Shown: in pieces, positions 26,572 through 39,828 of the stretch
How positions within the stretch are numbered: the first letter of the stretch is position 1
How the letters are laid out: every line of letters begins with the position of its first letter
NCBI GenBank assembly: GCA_012295275.1
Contig: CM022665.1
Coordinates: 6,821,976 to 6,885,975 of the forward strand
DNA from: Chrysomallon squamiferum
Taxonomy: Eukaryota > Mollusca > Gastropoda > Neomphalida > Peltospiridae
Reading direction: 5' to 3'
DNA length: 64,000 bases
Translations under genes and position numbers: made by a program
Notes under the pieces: generated by a model
Seen by the model: the letters and a program-made list of their open reading frames with translations, nothing else
Database searches by the model: none
What the model was told of the DNA's origin: nothing

Positions 26572-29500
26572 TACACGACACACTGTCAAAAAAGAAATAC
26601 AGGTGTTAGGGAAAGTAGAGAAATGTCTGATTTCACATAATATTGGGGGTTTTTTGTACAGTGTTGTTGTTTGTTAATGTTCCTGGAATGTTACAGCATG
26701 CCCAAATATGTCCATGTGTGACAGTTAAGGAAACTGGTGTGAAATGGTCAGATTTTGGCAAATGCAAGTGAAAAGACCGCATTACTGATGGGTATTTAAA
26801 GCTCCAATGCTCACAATGATGTCTCATTTCCACTTTGACATAGCTGAGTTAGAAGATGCCAAGACCATGCCTAATGAAACAAAACACTGCAATAGATGAA
26901 CTGCAGTCACCAATCACACAACGCATGAAGGTCGATATCATTTCTCTGGGTCAGGTACCAGCAGTTTCATCAGATGAAGAGTAATCTAGAAGTGGAAAAC
27001 ATGGCATAATAACAGCAGCACTTGATTGCTTCTTCTGGGTTCTGCTCTTGGGAAAATGGCATATTTCCTTCTACAGCTATGTATGTATAGACACTGTAAT
27101 GAATTTTTTTGTCAACAACTGCTTCACTCAAGTTGACATATTCAGTGATGGGAGTATAATGATTTGGGGTGCCATCTCATACACTGGCTGAAGTAACCTA
27201 GTGTTTGTACAAGGCAACCTGACAGCCATACCATACAGGGATTAAATTCTTTGCTGCCACATGCCTGCCTTATTTTGAACTGACCGACAACATGTCACCT
27301 GTAACAAGATTCCCTACAGAATGAGAACATTAAATTGCTGCACTGGCCATTAACATCACCAGATCTCAACTCCTCTGAATTGGATGAATTGGACATTTCC
27401 ACAACTGTCACATGCACTTCGGGAAGAATAGGCTAGGATTTCACATACCTTGTTTCAGAGACTCATTCAGTCTATGCCAAGGAGATGATATGCAGTAATA
27501 AATGCCATTTGTCACCTTACAAGCTACTGATTTCACTCTCATGTCAAATTTTATGATATAGTCATAAATAACAAAATTATGCCACTATGCATGAGAGAGA
27601 TAATTCTATGAATATGTGCCTATGCATTTCTTTTTTGACAGAAAATACACACATACACACACACTTATAGATGTTAAAAAAAAAATCACCCAAGGATATA
27701 TTTCATAATACTTTTACAGATTAACTGTTAAACAACAAGTTCTAATAAACAACAAATACTTTAATTACTTGGGAATTTTCTTGTGCTGATAAAACAGAAA
27801 TATAGCTATTTATTTTATTTGTAGTTATTAATTCCCCCCCCCCCACTAATAAGGTAGAAGAAAAAAAACAAAACCTTTCCATTACAATGTGAAATATCAT
27901 GGAATGTTAAATGTGATAAATGTTAAATAAAAATAAAATTAATTAAGTGCCCTCCTCCAAAATATCTAATAAATAATAATATCTGAAAGCAGCAGTGCAG
28001 CAAATAAATGGGGGGTTTTAAAATGTAAAAATAAATTACTTAATTTCATATTAACTATTTTTTTTGTTTCTTCTTGTTTTTCTGTTGTTTATTTTATCCC
28101 AAAATCCACAAAACAAATGTTCTGTGATCAAAAAGTCTATATTTATTATAAGAAAAGGGATGGGTTAAAATTCCAAATTAAAACACTAATACAAAAAAAA
28201 CAAAACAACATTCCAGAACAAGATACATCAAAAGCTTTGTTACTTCAAAATGAAATACTAGTTTAACAATTTTTAAAAGATAAAAATAAATGCATGAAAA
28301 GTTAAAATAAACTGAACAGTAACTGAAACTGAAACTGAAACAATTAAAAGTAGTACTTCTAGCATCCAAATGATTCATAATGACATTTTTTTCTTCTTTC
28401 TTTCACATTTCTACCACAGATAAAAATCACAAATGCATGCAATTCAAGCCACAAAGTTTTTACCCTATCCTTAACCCCATTTTTGCTAAGCATAATGTAT
28501 AACATGAGGATCCTTGTGCTCCAGATTCAACAATAACCTAAGTCTGAAAGCAAACAAAACATTCATGCAACTATTAAAGATTTCCAGCCTGTTGCTTTGA
28601 TGGAAGCATTCTGACAATGACAACAGATGACAACCGACTCACTCAAAGTTGGCATTTAGGTCATCTTCTTCCTGCCGTTTCTTGCTTGTCCACCTAATAA
28701 TGATTAACAACTGAAGAATATGTTCAACAGAATGATGAACATTTTTCATACAACGATGACTTGAAAAACCTAAGGAAATTTCAGGTTTTCCTGAAATAAT
28801 GGTTAGAGAATTGATCAGTTTCCTTTCTAATTTGCTAAGATTTAAGCTGAAGATAGGAGGTACAAAGCACCCAGATATTATCTTTGAAATCACTAATAGA
28901 TATCAATTACCTGTTTCTTCCATAACATTATCTAAGCTCTGGAAAAAAAACCTGTTATATAATACATAACATGTCTGTATCTATTTTAATCTTTAACTGT
29001 ATCTTTGTAATGTACATTAATAAAGCCTGAGAACCAAATAGGTTAATAAAGTCAAATAATATACATAAATAATTACCTATCATCATTTTTATCTTGTTTG
29101 GGACTTGCAATATTCTCTATACAGGCTTCAGATGTTAAGACAGAATCACCAGAAGTTTCATCAGCAACTTTCCCATCATTTACAGGTGAACAGTTTTCTC
29201 GTGGTGGACTATTTAAGTGGAAAAAATGGTAAAGAATATATATGTATATAAATTGAAAGAGGAAACGCTTTATAATAGGCTGATTTTTTTATTTTAAAAG
29301 CTAGTGATATAATATACCTTGTTGAAGGCAAAGGAGGTGCCAATTCCTGAGACAAATCCTGATTTAATGGATCCAAACTTTCTTTTATCTCATCTTCACT
29401 CTTCTCATGCGATTTATCCTGAGCAACATCTACTGACTTCAAATTTTGTTCAGTATCCGAAGACACACTTTTAACAACTGTAATAGTAATATTTCACAAA

Positions 29501-32500
29501 GGTACATATAAAATTTAAAGGAAAAAAGTAGCTTGAAATATAAATTTGATATATGCCTGTAAAGAATCAACTGATTATCTGGTATCCATTGTAAACAACG
29601 AAGTTAAAAAAGATACCTAATTAACTTTAACCAATATACAGACATTTCATTTATCTCATCATAGAAAGTTTTTAACCATAAAATAAAAACATGAAATCTA
29701 CAAATTTGTAAATACTTACTGTAAGCACTGCTTCTTGTATTTTCTGTAGTATCCATAGCAACAGGAGAACTACTTCGTGGGCCATGCTTAGTCCTGTTAA
29801 AAAAGAAAGAAAAAAAAAGAAGGTTTTATTAAGAAATTGGGAATGAATTATCCTAACAAGGACAATCTTGTTAATTAAGGAAAAAAGAAAAAGAAAAAAG
29901 GAAGAAACAGATGTAATTACGTTTCAAAATCAACGGTTGCAACAGAAGTAAATTTGCTGAAATCAGCCCAGTTTTCTTCTGTTGTTTCTGCAGTTTCTGA
30001 TGCTGGACCTTGGTCTGCTCCCCATGCAATAACAGTTTCCAGTGGTTCTGTAGATGCTTCCATAGGAACATCATCAAAATGAGCAGTCCAATTTGCTGCA
30101 AGTAAGCAGTATAAAATTCACAAAAATGTACATGGTTATCACCGAATAAAATCTAATGATATATCTGGTCATAAATTAATACCTAATACATTTCTGTTCA
30201 GTTTCCTTTCACATAAACAAGTTTTTTTGGCATTATGTATTTTTTTAAATCAAGTAAAATTGTTTTTACACATTATTTTCAAAGATTTTAGCAATAAGAC
30301 TGTAGAGATGAACATTAAAACAGCTAATTTTATTATGGTTGCAGAGCAAAAGTAATGTTCTTTAAAATATGTTGTAAAATGATTTTGAGGTCATACATTA
30401 TCCCAAGATTGAAAAATCTGAAGGTATAAACTTACCTTCATTTGGATCAATATCCATTTTCTCAGCAGTTGGTTGTTGTTTTATTATACGTGGTGAATTC
30501 AGCTCTTCTTCACTGTCGGTACTGTCTTCATCACTGCTATTTGTACGAGCTGTTTCAGCAGTCAAACGACTAAAAGGTCAAATTTTACAGTTTGATCTGT
30601 GTAGCTACTTAATCTTATGATGGTAACAGAATTACTAGTATTATTTCAAATTAAAATATAACAATTCTGCTATCACCATTTATTATAATCTGCATAATTT
30701 TCCAATCTGCTTACACTGAACCCATAATTATATATAATTAATCTAAGATTAATTTTAAGTATTTCTGTTTATTTTGGGAATTGGACACATTTTGTCCTGT
30801 TATTCCCTAGGTTTTCCATGGTGTAATTACTGCGTTAGCTGAAATAGGCAAACTGTTTGAAATAAACAAATACCTGGGACGATTATGTTGAGGACTTTTA
30901 TCAAAAGTCAAAGGTTTCTCTTCCCAGATATCTTCATCACTATCATTATCATCAAACTGGTGGATTTTTTCATTACACGCTTGGTCAAACATTGCTGAAT
31001 TTGAATGCTGCAAAATAAAAGGAATCCAACACTAAATAATTAGCTTCCAAAATGTTAAGCAATTACAATTTCAAATGATATACATTTTCAATAACTTTAA
31101 TCCATTTTTTTTCATCAAAAAAATTTAAAAACCTAATAAAATAGAGTGGAACACAGTTTGATGGTAACAGCATGTTTTAGGATATTTTCCATTTTTGCTT
31201 GTACCCTGTGACTCAGGAACAAAATACATATATTTTCCTTTCACTGGAAAAATGCACATAAAAAATAAGTTCCAGTTAATTACAGTAACAATCTAACATT
31301 ATCAGAGAAAAAGGATATCATTGGTCGAAAAAGAATATTTTCTATTTCAATTATGTTATGGTTAGCCTGAAATGTTTGGGTTTAAAATGTATATAATATG
31401 CTGAATTACACTACTAGCCATAACTAAAAATAGACAATATACTCACAGTCTCTTCATTTGCTTGAATGTTGAAGTCTATACTGGATATCCTTTCTGTAAA
31501 GGGTGCACTGTAAAGATGATAATTTGAAAACATTAAAACATATTTCTGTCTGTGATACAGTGGGGTTAACTAGGTTACAAATTTTAGATTACAGAATAAA
31601 CTCCACAGAATAAAAAATATATAAATTATAAAAAATAATAATGTCCTCCAGCATGTCAGATATTTAAAATTAATAATTAAAACCAACACAAGAAATGAGT
31701 AAAATAATTTTAAAAAGTAAGTCAATAAGAACGAGATAATGATAAAATAATTCTAAAAATATATAGGTAAATGAATTGTTTTTCTGTTTTCATATACTTA
31801 CTCTATCTTGTCTTCCTGCTCTGCAAATTCATCTTCGTTGAAGCCAAACTGGTCAATGAAGTTGCTTGTCATCTGTTGCAGCTGGTAATCAGAGAAGGCC
31901 TGATGAATAAACCAGGCAGTAACCATGTCAACAGCAAATAAAGACCGACCATTGTGGCAGCCTCTAATAATTGCTACAGCATAGCATTTCTACTGCTCTA
32001 TTTTTAACTATAAGTAATACTACTCAAGCTATATCAGACATCTTGAACACAACTGTCAGATTATTAAATAACTGTAGCTATAATTAAAAATTTAACAACA
32101 ATTTATATTAATATTTTTTGGTAAATTATATTGTGTATTTCTTTATTTTTAATTTTCTAGCACTTGTTCTTAACTACCCAAAAATATGAGATCATCTCTT
32201 CAAATCACAATCTCCACAATTTGGGAAAGATCTATAAAACTTTTGTCTGAACAAATGTTATCAAAATAATAATAAAAATAAATATGCAAAATATAATTTG
32301 TTTATGTTCTTCATATTAAAGGTAACAAATATAAGAAAATTCTAATTTTGGTATTCATTAGTAATAATTATTGTCAGTTGTGTAAAGCACAAGATACTCT
32401 CAATAGTGCCCAAAACCATTCTGAACAATTTCATGGATATATTAACATGATGAAAATCCAAATAAATATTTGTTGTTAAATAAAGACTGATTTGTCTAAC

Positions 32501-35500
32501 CATATTTATGCTGTCAAAAAGCAGAAAAATATCTGACGAGAGAACCCAAATCAAGTTATGGACAGATTGTTTTACAGAATATTTTGTCTACTTCATTATC
32601 TACCAAATGAATCATTAATTTAAAAAAAAAAAAAAAAAATGATAATTATAAAAGGGGATATCCTTGAAACATAGTATCGGATGATGTGATTGTAAAAAGG
32701 AGAAAAAAAATATTTATCCTTTATCTTCCAGAAGTTTTATTTTCTTTTTCTTTTCAATAATTAGTGCTGAATTTGTTTACTCTTCTTTTTAAAAAAGTAT
32801 TATAATACTTACTTGTGAGTATGTTTAGACAGGTTTTAAAAGACAATTAATGAACATTTGTTAAAGTAAATATTTCTGTACCTGTTGCATGGCAGTGTCC
32901 TGAGGGAAGGGAATGTCTTTAAAATCAGCATCATCATCTTCACTACTAGAAACTAACGGGTGACCTTTCATCTACAAACACACAGTAACAAGCATAATTT
33001 TAGTTGAAACAACAAAGAAACTCCGACCCCCCAAAAAAACACACCCAAAAAACAACAATAAACAGTTTATTTAGATGGCGTATATCATATACCAGAATAA
33101 AACATTAATCCTTGATTGGCTTTCTTAGGAGGAAGGGGAAAAAAAGAAGGGAAAATAAAAAAAAAAGCTGTAAAGAACTGAAAATATAAAGCTTGTGCTT
33201 ATGAAACAAATCAACTTACTGATTCTATTGCATTTTTCTGGTTGATATCACAAAGTGATGATGATAAAAATGTTTCCCATTTCTCTTTGTATTCATCTGC
33301 AATTTCTGAAAAATGAAATGGTATCTGGTTATAAGCAATGTTAAATTAAACTATTTTAACTGAATCATTTAAAAATTAAATACTAATAACAACAAAAGGA
33401 CTGTAAATAAATAAAAGGATAGGTGTTAGATGGTTATTAAATCTGTAACACATTAAATTCTAAAATATTTTCAGAACAGAGTAACTGTTTTAAAGAGAAA
33501 TATGTATTTAAAAAGATAAATAAAAAAGAAAATAATAAAAAAAACCTGACAAATTCAATAATCTCCAGGATTTCTATTAATTTACCGTCAAAGCACTGTT
33601 TTATAAATTCTGCATTCTCCCCTTTTTCCATGCTTGCTTTTATTGAATTAGCCACTTTTGTAAGGTGACCCATGAAACCTTTGCGTCTTCCTCCTTCTTT
33701 TGATCTGAAATGGAAATGCACACATCTGTGTTATTACTTAGAATTGTTTTCCTAGAAAAGCATTTTACAATTTCCAAAAAATGTCTTCAAAGCATCCTAT
33801 TTAATATTACAGAGTAACAGGACTTGAAAACCAAGAATATTTTCAGATACAGAATGAAAAGACAGAAGATATATAAACTTAGAATTTCAAAAAACAATAA
33901 TTAAAAATAAGAAGAATATTGCCCAGGAGGCATGCAAACTGTGGATGCTGTCCTAGTATTATACTTACTGTTGCAGTTCATTTTCATCCCATTCATCCAA
34001 CAACCTTTCAATAACTTTGGTTTTTGAGAAAAGCTGCAAACATAAAAACAATTACAAATAATGAAAAGGTCAAGTACATCTTTATCCATTTACATCCATT
34101 TGAAAATTGTCTTCCAATTGTATTTTACAATATTTAACAAAACAAAAAAAATCAAAAAATAAAATAACATACCTGAGCTAAAAGTGGATTTTCCTTTTTA
34201 CCATCTTCTTCAACAGGATGGTTGTTGAGTATTGTTACAATACACTGCTCCACTTGAGTGTGTAAAAAGTTATTCCATATATATTTAAAGTAGAGATCCT
34301 GAAAATTAAATATTTTCAGCTCAGATAAGATGACATTAAGGGATAAAAATATCCTTTCACTCTAATAATACATGCTTCAGAAACAAAACTAATATAATAC
34401 AAAGACTTCACACTGCATAATTTTCAATATCACCTCAACACTGTATAATCAAAGCATAAAAAATCTGACTAACTAGTAAAATGCTGACAGTTCCAAGTTT
34501 AGCTAACTCAACATTGACAGAATGTGTGTTGGTAGACAGCAGAGCAGTAACAAGTCGAGCTATCTGTAATCGGGTGTTGCCCAACGGTGGATCCAGAGTA
34601 CCAAATGTTGTAGGCATTGAACTGAAGTGTTGCTACAAAATAACCAAAACAATTATATTAAAACCATGTTAAAATGCTATAAGCTAAATAATATTTATTA
34701 TCTTACTATTTTATTTTGTATAATTTATTTCTGAGATTCAACAGCAATAATCCTACACTGTAGAATTCATAATGTGACATATCTAGCTGGGCCTATACAG
34801 GCCAATGTGGCTATTCCAGATTATGATACACTTTGTTTTGATCATATTTGCCAATTTATTTGGTTATGGTAAATTATACAGTGGAAGTTGCTGTAAGAAA
34901 GAATAACAAAATCTAAAAGAATCACTTGAAAATTCTAGGCACTTCCAAATGTTTTAAGACAAACATATTTCACCTTTCCACTTTTATCTATCTTTTAACC
35001 ATCAACATTGAAAACAATTTTTATTTTCTAACATATTCATTATACCTTTGGTGGATCTAATAATAAATTATGGAAGTCTTTCAAACGAGGTGTTATTGCA
35101 GTCAAAACACTGTTCACACCCTGAGTAAGACGTTCAGCATCCTGAGCAGTCATATGGTCATTCGCAACTTCTGGTCTGATAACAGATTTAAAAAAAAAAT
35201 AAAAAAATAAAATAATGCATTGAAATCAAAATATTAATGTTAGTTAATTGAAACATTAAGATATAATTTGATAAAACATACTTCTTATATTATCAGTTAA
35301 ATCTCAAATTCAACAAGTATGAACAAAGTAATGAAATTTGGCATACCCTTGCTTTCGGACTTCAAGAAGTGTGTGAATAACAAAGAGACCATTTACTAAA
35401 ACAGACTCATTCTTTTCTGTATCTAAGAGATTGCTTAGCAAAGTCGATACAGTTTCTTCTCTATAAAAAAAGAAGAAAGAAAAAGAAAAAGATAATTTAT

Positions 35501-38500
35501 TATAAATGGAACATGATATAAGAAAGAAAATGTATTAATTGCTAAGAACAATCAGTTATTTCTGAATCAACAAATGCAGAAACAATTTCTTGCTGTCCAA
35601 TATTTGACAAATATAATTTATAGTTGTAATTAGATAAATATAACAAAATATGTCAACATTATGAGTTTTGGTACATTATCATTGTCATGTAAAGATTTAA
35701 ATCTGGAAACAAATGTTTTACATGTATTAGATTTAACCTGAGAAAGGAAGTCGCATTTATTCTAATAACTGATGTCAGAAATGAAAAACCTGGCCACTTA
35801 CAGCTCCATTGTGACTAACAGTGGGTCTGGATCAGAGCTATCCTGCTGCTGTATTATCTGCTCTCGTCCAAGGCGCACAATGTCACACAAAGACTGGGCT
35901 GCATTGCAGTGTATCTGAAATGAAAATATATATTGATATCAACAAATATTCATGCAATATTATGTTCATGAAACAAAACTAACTTAAAAATGTTACAATC
36001 AAAAAGACTATCGGAGGATCAGAGGATATGTCTATTTCCACAAAGTTACTTACATCATCATCTGTCGATGGAACTATACTTGCTACAAGTCGTTCCACAA
36101 CACGTTGTTCATTCAACCACTGAAAAACGTAAGCATTACAGGTATGACATTTTATGTATCCTTTATATGTGGCTTGTAACAGGAGTAATGCACCATACAA
36201 GAATAAGCCATATCAGAAAATTAATAAAAGAAAATTTCATCAATAAGGTAGCTTCCAATTTAAAAACTAAAAAACATAAAATTTAAAAAATTAAAATTAA
36301 CAATAACAAAGTTACACATTAATCAAGTTTGATATGTAAAATAAATAGTATTTTCACCATTATTAAATTACAGTAAGCATTATATATTATCAACATTAAA
36401 CAACAATTTTCTAGAACAAAATAATTGATTAAGCTATTTTATTTTACAACACTGTAAATTATGAAACAATACACTAAGACATACCTCTATCACAGCTCTG
36501 CGTACTTCAGGAGACTCGATGCATGTGATCAGTCTAAGGAGGAGGTCCATTATTGCAGACGTGCCTATGTGATTTAGTAAGCTGCCAACAAAATCTTTCT
36601 GACTTTTTAAATATTCAAATATCTGAAGAAACAAAGGCAATTAAATGTTAATAATGAATTAAGAATCCAGCAAAAAGTTATCCAACTTTGAAAAACTTAT
36701 TTAAAAAAAAAATAACTGAAAAAGACTACCAAAAAAATTAAAAAAGAAACATACTAAAAATTCTGCAACAGATTAAATAGTTGTTAAGTTCTTATTTGTA
36801 TAAACAACTTTTGTTCTCTCACCATTTCACTTTTTCTGGTTATTAAAAGTCCCATTACTTTGCTGAAAAAACTAGCAAGTAGTGGATTCAATGGTTTTTC
36901 ACTTTCTAAAAAACTATACAGTTTTTCAACGAGCTCTTCACTGCTAGCTAATTTGTCATTGATCTGGGTAACATCTGAGGTCAGAAGTTCACAGGCTGTG
37001 TTGGGGTATCTGTAAAAAATAAAAAAATATTAATCAACATTTGCATAAAAATTATTAGCTAAAATAAAATTTAAAAAAATATATAATTCTTGTAATTTTG
37101 TAACACATTTTTATCTGCATGAAACCTGTTTATAAATATTCTACTTACTTAAAACGTATCTTTTCATCCACATCCTCTGGAGGTTCTTGTGTTATGAGCC
37201 GCACCATTTCTTCCATATGTTCTGGACGGATGACACTAACAAAACACACACACAAAAAAAGATAGATTATCCTAATAATGCTGTAACTGTTATTATCTAA
37301 AATACATTCCACAACTGTGTTAGCTAGACACGTAATATATTTTTGAATTCTTTTCAGAGTTTTAATACAAATATATAAAAGACAACATCAGAACATGAAA
37401 CAATTTAATTTTACTTACAAGTCAATAAGCTTCCTGTTTTGTGCTTTACATTCTTGAAGGATGTCATCCTCATCCATAAGTTCTGGTAATGTAACATCCT
37501 ATAATAATTCATTTTAAATAAGAATCTCAGCAGTAAAACGTTAACAAAGCTTAACTGAAATTGTTTTATCGACTACTAATTTAATATTTCCTTGGCTACG
37601 TGTGTGTGTGTGTGTGTGTGTGCGTGCGTGCGTGCGCGCGCGCGACACAGGTATAGATTGTGCCATTTCTAATTAACAGTTGTGTGATAACCTATAAACC
37701 TATTACTGGACAGTTTAATTAGATTTTAAATAATTTTGCTTCAAAATGGCAGTCTAATGATAACCTTTTGAAGAATAATGAAGACTTATTAAGAAACAAA
37801 ATATAAAATAATTATTAATGAGGCTTTTTGTAAAATGTTGCTACAAAGAAAATGGAAAAAAAAAAAAGTGTTCTGACAGATTTAATTACTAACCCTTAAT
37901 TAGTTTTACATTTGATACATATACATTTTGTAACTCTTGAAAAATAAATTATTAAATATTAATTTGTGTTATACAGTACAAACAGAGACTGCTATTCAGA
38001 GTATTCCCAAAACTGAGTAACAGCAATTTTACAATGAAATTAAAATATTTGTCAAGTCTACAACATAAAAATTTGATCACAAAACAAAGATATCAACATT
38101 GATGGCTTCTGAAAATATAATTACTTATGTAAAATTGAGAATCAGTGTTACACCATACCAAAAGGGAAACAATTTGATTACCTTCGGTTGTAATACAAGT
38201 CATGATTTAACCAATCCTATCATAATTATGTACAAGACCAGCAACCAGTATTTTTAATCTTTATGATAATATTTTGGCAACCAAATATAAATAAATTACA
38301 TGCTCACAATTTTAACACATTTCATACAATAATTCATTTTTTATGACTCAAAAGTCAACTTTGTCAATATTCATATTTCTATGAAAGTTAAAAGTATAAT
38401 CAGATATATTTCAACCAAACTAACTGCAATAAAATGATTAATATTTACCTCTTTTTCAAGCAGTGTGTCTATATGAGAAGACGTCATCAAATTAAATTTC

Positions 38501-38514
38501 CAAAACATTGTGAC
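25771..38514 (-). CDS. PPP6R3: Protein phosphatase 6 regulatory subunit (SAPS domain; PPP6R1/2/3 type)
   Basis: SAPS subunits bind the PP6 catalytic subunit and direct it in cell-cycle, DNA-damage and NF-kB control. ATG is at 38508-38506. Exons: 38514-38449, 37498-37419, 37235-37149, 37009-36823, 36622-36485, 36119-36054, 35914-35802, 35460-35347, 35175-35046, 34632-34474, 34298-34173, 34033-33969, 33704-33586, 33305-33220, 32971-32882, 31899-31802, 31507-31447, 31007-30874, 30569-30436, 30095-29921, 29793-29720, 29477-29318, 29208-29077, 28693-28643; last two 26288-26177 and 25846-25771 (TGA 25773-25771). Phases agree at every junction through 28643. Joining that exon directly to 26288 breaks the frame, so a small exon is missing; see 27769-27785. 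The N-terminal half ([63 protein letters not shown]) is the conserved helical SAPS domain. The C-terminal half is acidic, low-complexity and contains WADF and NWTAHF. Length is about 945 residues, usual for the family. Paralogue choice (R1/R2/R3) is not resolvable; an invertebrate usually has one. Confidence 0.95.
26535..26569. repeat. (CA)n microsatellite next to the Tc1-like element
   Basis: About 17 CA units, ending 14 bases before the left inverted end of the transposon at 26583. Confidence 0.95.
26583..27641 (+). mobile_element. Tc1-like element with perfect 16-bp inverted ends, decayed
   Basis: The left end CTGTCAAAAAAGAAAT (26583-26598) is an exact inverted copy of 27626-27641. Between them, on + and across frames, are degraded transposase blocks: [17 protein letters not shown] (about 27139-27190), [16 protein letters not shown] (about 27197-27244), a [11 protein letters not shown]-like block followed by LDELD (about 27338-27395), and RLIQSMPRR (about 27462-27490). 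These match the C-terminal half of Tc1-family DDE transposases. Many stops and frameshifts make it inactive. It sits in the PPP6R intron between exons 28693-28643 and 26288-26177, in the same general CA-rich context on both sides. A TA target duplication was not evident at the borders I chose. Confidence 0.85.
27769..27785 (-). CDS. Candidate 17-nt microexon of PPP6R
   Basis: The exon ending at 28643 leaves two bases (GA), whereas the exon starting at 26288 needs one base before it to stay open, so the connecting exon must have length 3n+2. At 27785-27769 there is a 17-nt segment with a good acceptor (TTTCTGTTTTATCAG) and a GTAATT donor. It gives D-T-R-K-F-P-T across the joins and restores the frame into [15 protein letters not shown]. 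Splice sites this short arise by chance often, so it remains a candidate. Confidence 0.35.
27834..27844. repeat. Poly(C) tract
   Basis: A run of 10-12 C in an intron of PPP6R, notable in such AT-rich surroundings. Confidence 0.8.
37597..37644. repeat. Alternating purine-pyrimidine (TG)n(CGTG)n(CG)n tract
   Basis: Forty-eight bases without a break in alternation, passing from TG units to CGTG units to CG units. It lies in PPP6R intron 1 (between exons 38514-38449 and 37498-37419). Such tracts are the classic Z-DNA-forming sequence; whether it does so here is unknown. Confidence 0.9.
37942..38021 (-). repeat. Dispersed repeat, copy B (inverted relative to 42003-42080)
   Basis: The reverse complement of this segment matches 42003-42080 at about 71 of 77 positions, beginning GTTACTCAGTTTTG and ending in TTAATATTTAATAATTTA. 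It lies in PPP6R intron 1. Flanks diverge abruptly on both sides. Confidence 0.8.
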
Positions 38515-39474
38515 CTAAAACAAATTTATAAAATATAGTATCAAAATAATTTGTAACTGTAATACATTTATTTCATAAATTCAGACAGTATTGATGATTA
38601 AGTAGAAAATTGTTATTGAACACCTTTCACAATACTGCTTTTAACAAAACAGTAAAGTATAATACCAGTTTTGAAATAAAGATTTGTGCTATTGTTTTTA
38701 CATACTGCACTCATTCATGACTCATTTAATAACTAGTAAATAAATTATTTTATTAAATCAATCTAAATATCATCTTTTAAAAAATCAATAAAAGCAAAGT
38801 TAATATGTTGCTGGGCAGTTTTCTTCAAATATAAATGCATGGTTTCCTGGGCTTTTTTTAATTATTATTTATTTTCTTTTAATTTTTTTGTTATTTTGAT
38901 GTGTTAAATGGTTTACTGAAGAGAAAAAACAGAATGGACTGGCACCTGTTAAAAAATAATATTAAACCAATAATTCAAGGGGCTCAAATAATCTTGAAAG
39001 AAAATGCAGTTTTAAAATCTGCTTTACTACAAAGGTGCAAATTATAAAATATATACATTTTTTAAATCTTCCATTAATTTTCAAAGAAATATGCAGTAAA
39101 TACATTTGTTTTTCATTATTATTATTATTTTAATCATTAACTGCAATAATAATTATTTATAAATTAAGAATACTGACACTGACAACATATTGAGGCATTT
39201 ATAAAAATATATATTTTTTTTACATTGTTAAATTATCTTAAACTTGTGAAAGCATCAGAAAGAACTTTAATTCAATTATAATAAAGTATGTACATTTTCA
39301 TCAACTAAAACTAATACACTATCCCCTTTAATGTCTAACGAATGTAATGTATAAACATGTTAAATATGAAGGCGTTTCCGAGATTGATCAAGTTCAGTCG
39401 TGCAAGTTTAAGCAGTTATAATCAAACAAGTATAGTTACAGTGTTTTGATTTCAAGACACAACTCTAGACTTAC

Positions 39475-39600
39475 TAAATTATGAACTGTCGTCTGCAAAT
39501 ATAAAAGGAAAACTCAGTTTATGTCAATTCTACTTCAAACAGGGAATCACAAACAAATGAAACATTGCGGTAAATGATAACGCAGTCACGATCAGTTAGC
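39475..39600 (-). other. Candidate untranslated exon of PPP6R
   Basis: On the - strand a GTAAGT donor (39474-39469) follows TTCATAATTTA, and the first coding exon (38514) starts with an acceptor six bases before the ATG. An upstream untranslated exon is therefore required, and this is the best-placed donor. The 5' border is unknown. Confidence 0.35.
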
Positions 39601-39763
39601 TGTCAAGATGGTAACAGAGTATAATTTTTAAAAATATCCTTGTAAAGATTACGTTGGGATATACATAATCATTTCTGATAATACGACATCAATGCAATCG
39701 TCAAATACGTATGTATTTATTTAAAAAGTGTCCCCAGGCGGGAACTGATATTATTAACAAATC

Positions 39764-39828
39764 CAAGATGGCTTCCGCTAAAAAACGAAATTCTCGAACA
39801 TCCCATAATTTTCCTAAATCTCGCGAGA
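39764..39828 (-). promoter_or_regulatory. Probable PPP6R core promoter (YY1-like and TCTCGCGAGA motifs)
   Basis: CAAGATGGCTTCC (39764-39776) resembles the YY1 element of TATA-less promoters. TCTCGCGAGA (39819-39828) is an exact copy of the palindromic motif typical of housekeeping promoters in animals. Both lie about 1.3 kb upstream of the PPP6R ATG and in a stretch richer in CpG. The function is inferred from motif identity and position. Confidence 0.5.

Noticed and set aside
28505-28545. Strong acceptor (TTTGCTTTCAG) followed by a short open segment in PPP6R
   Set aside because: The only GT donor in frame gives a 40-nt exon whose exit phase does not fit the exon at 26288.
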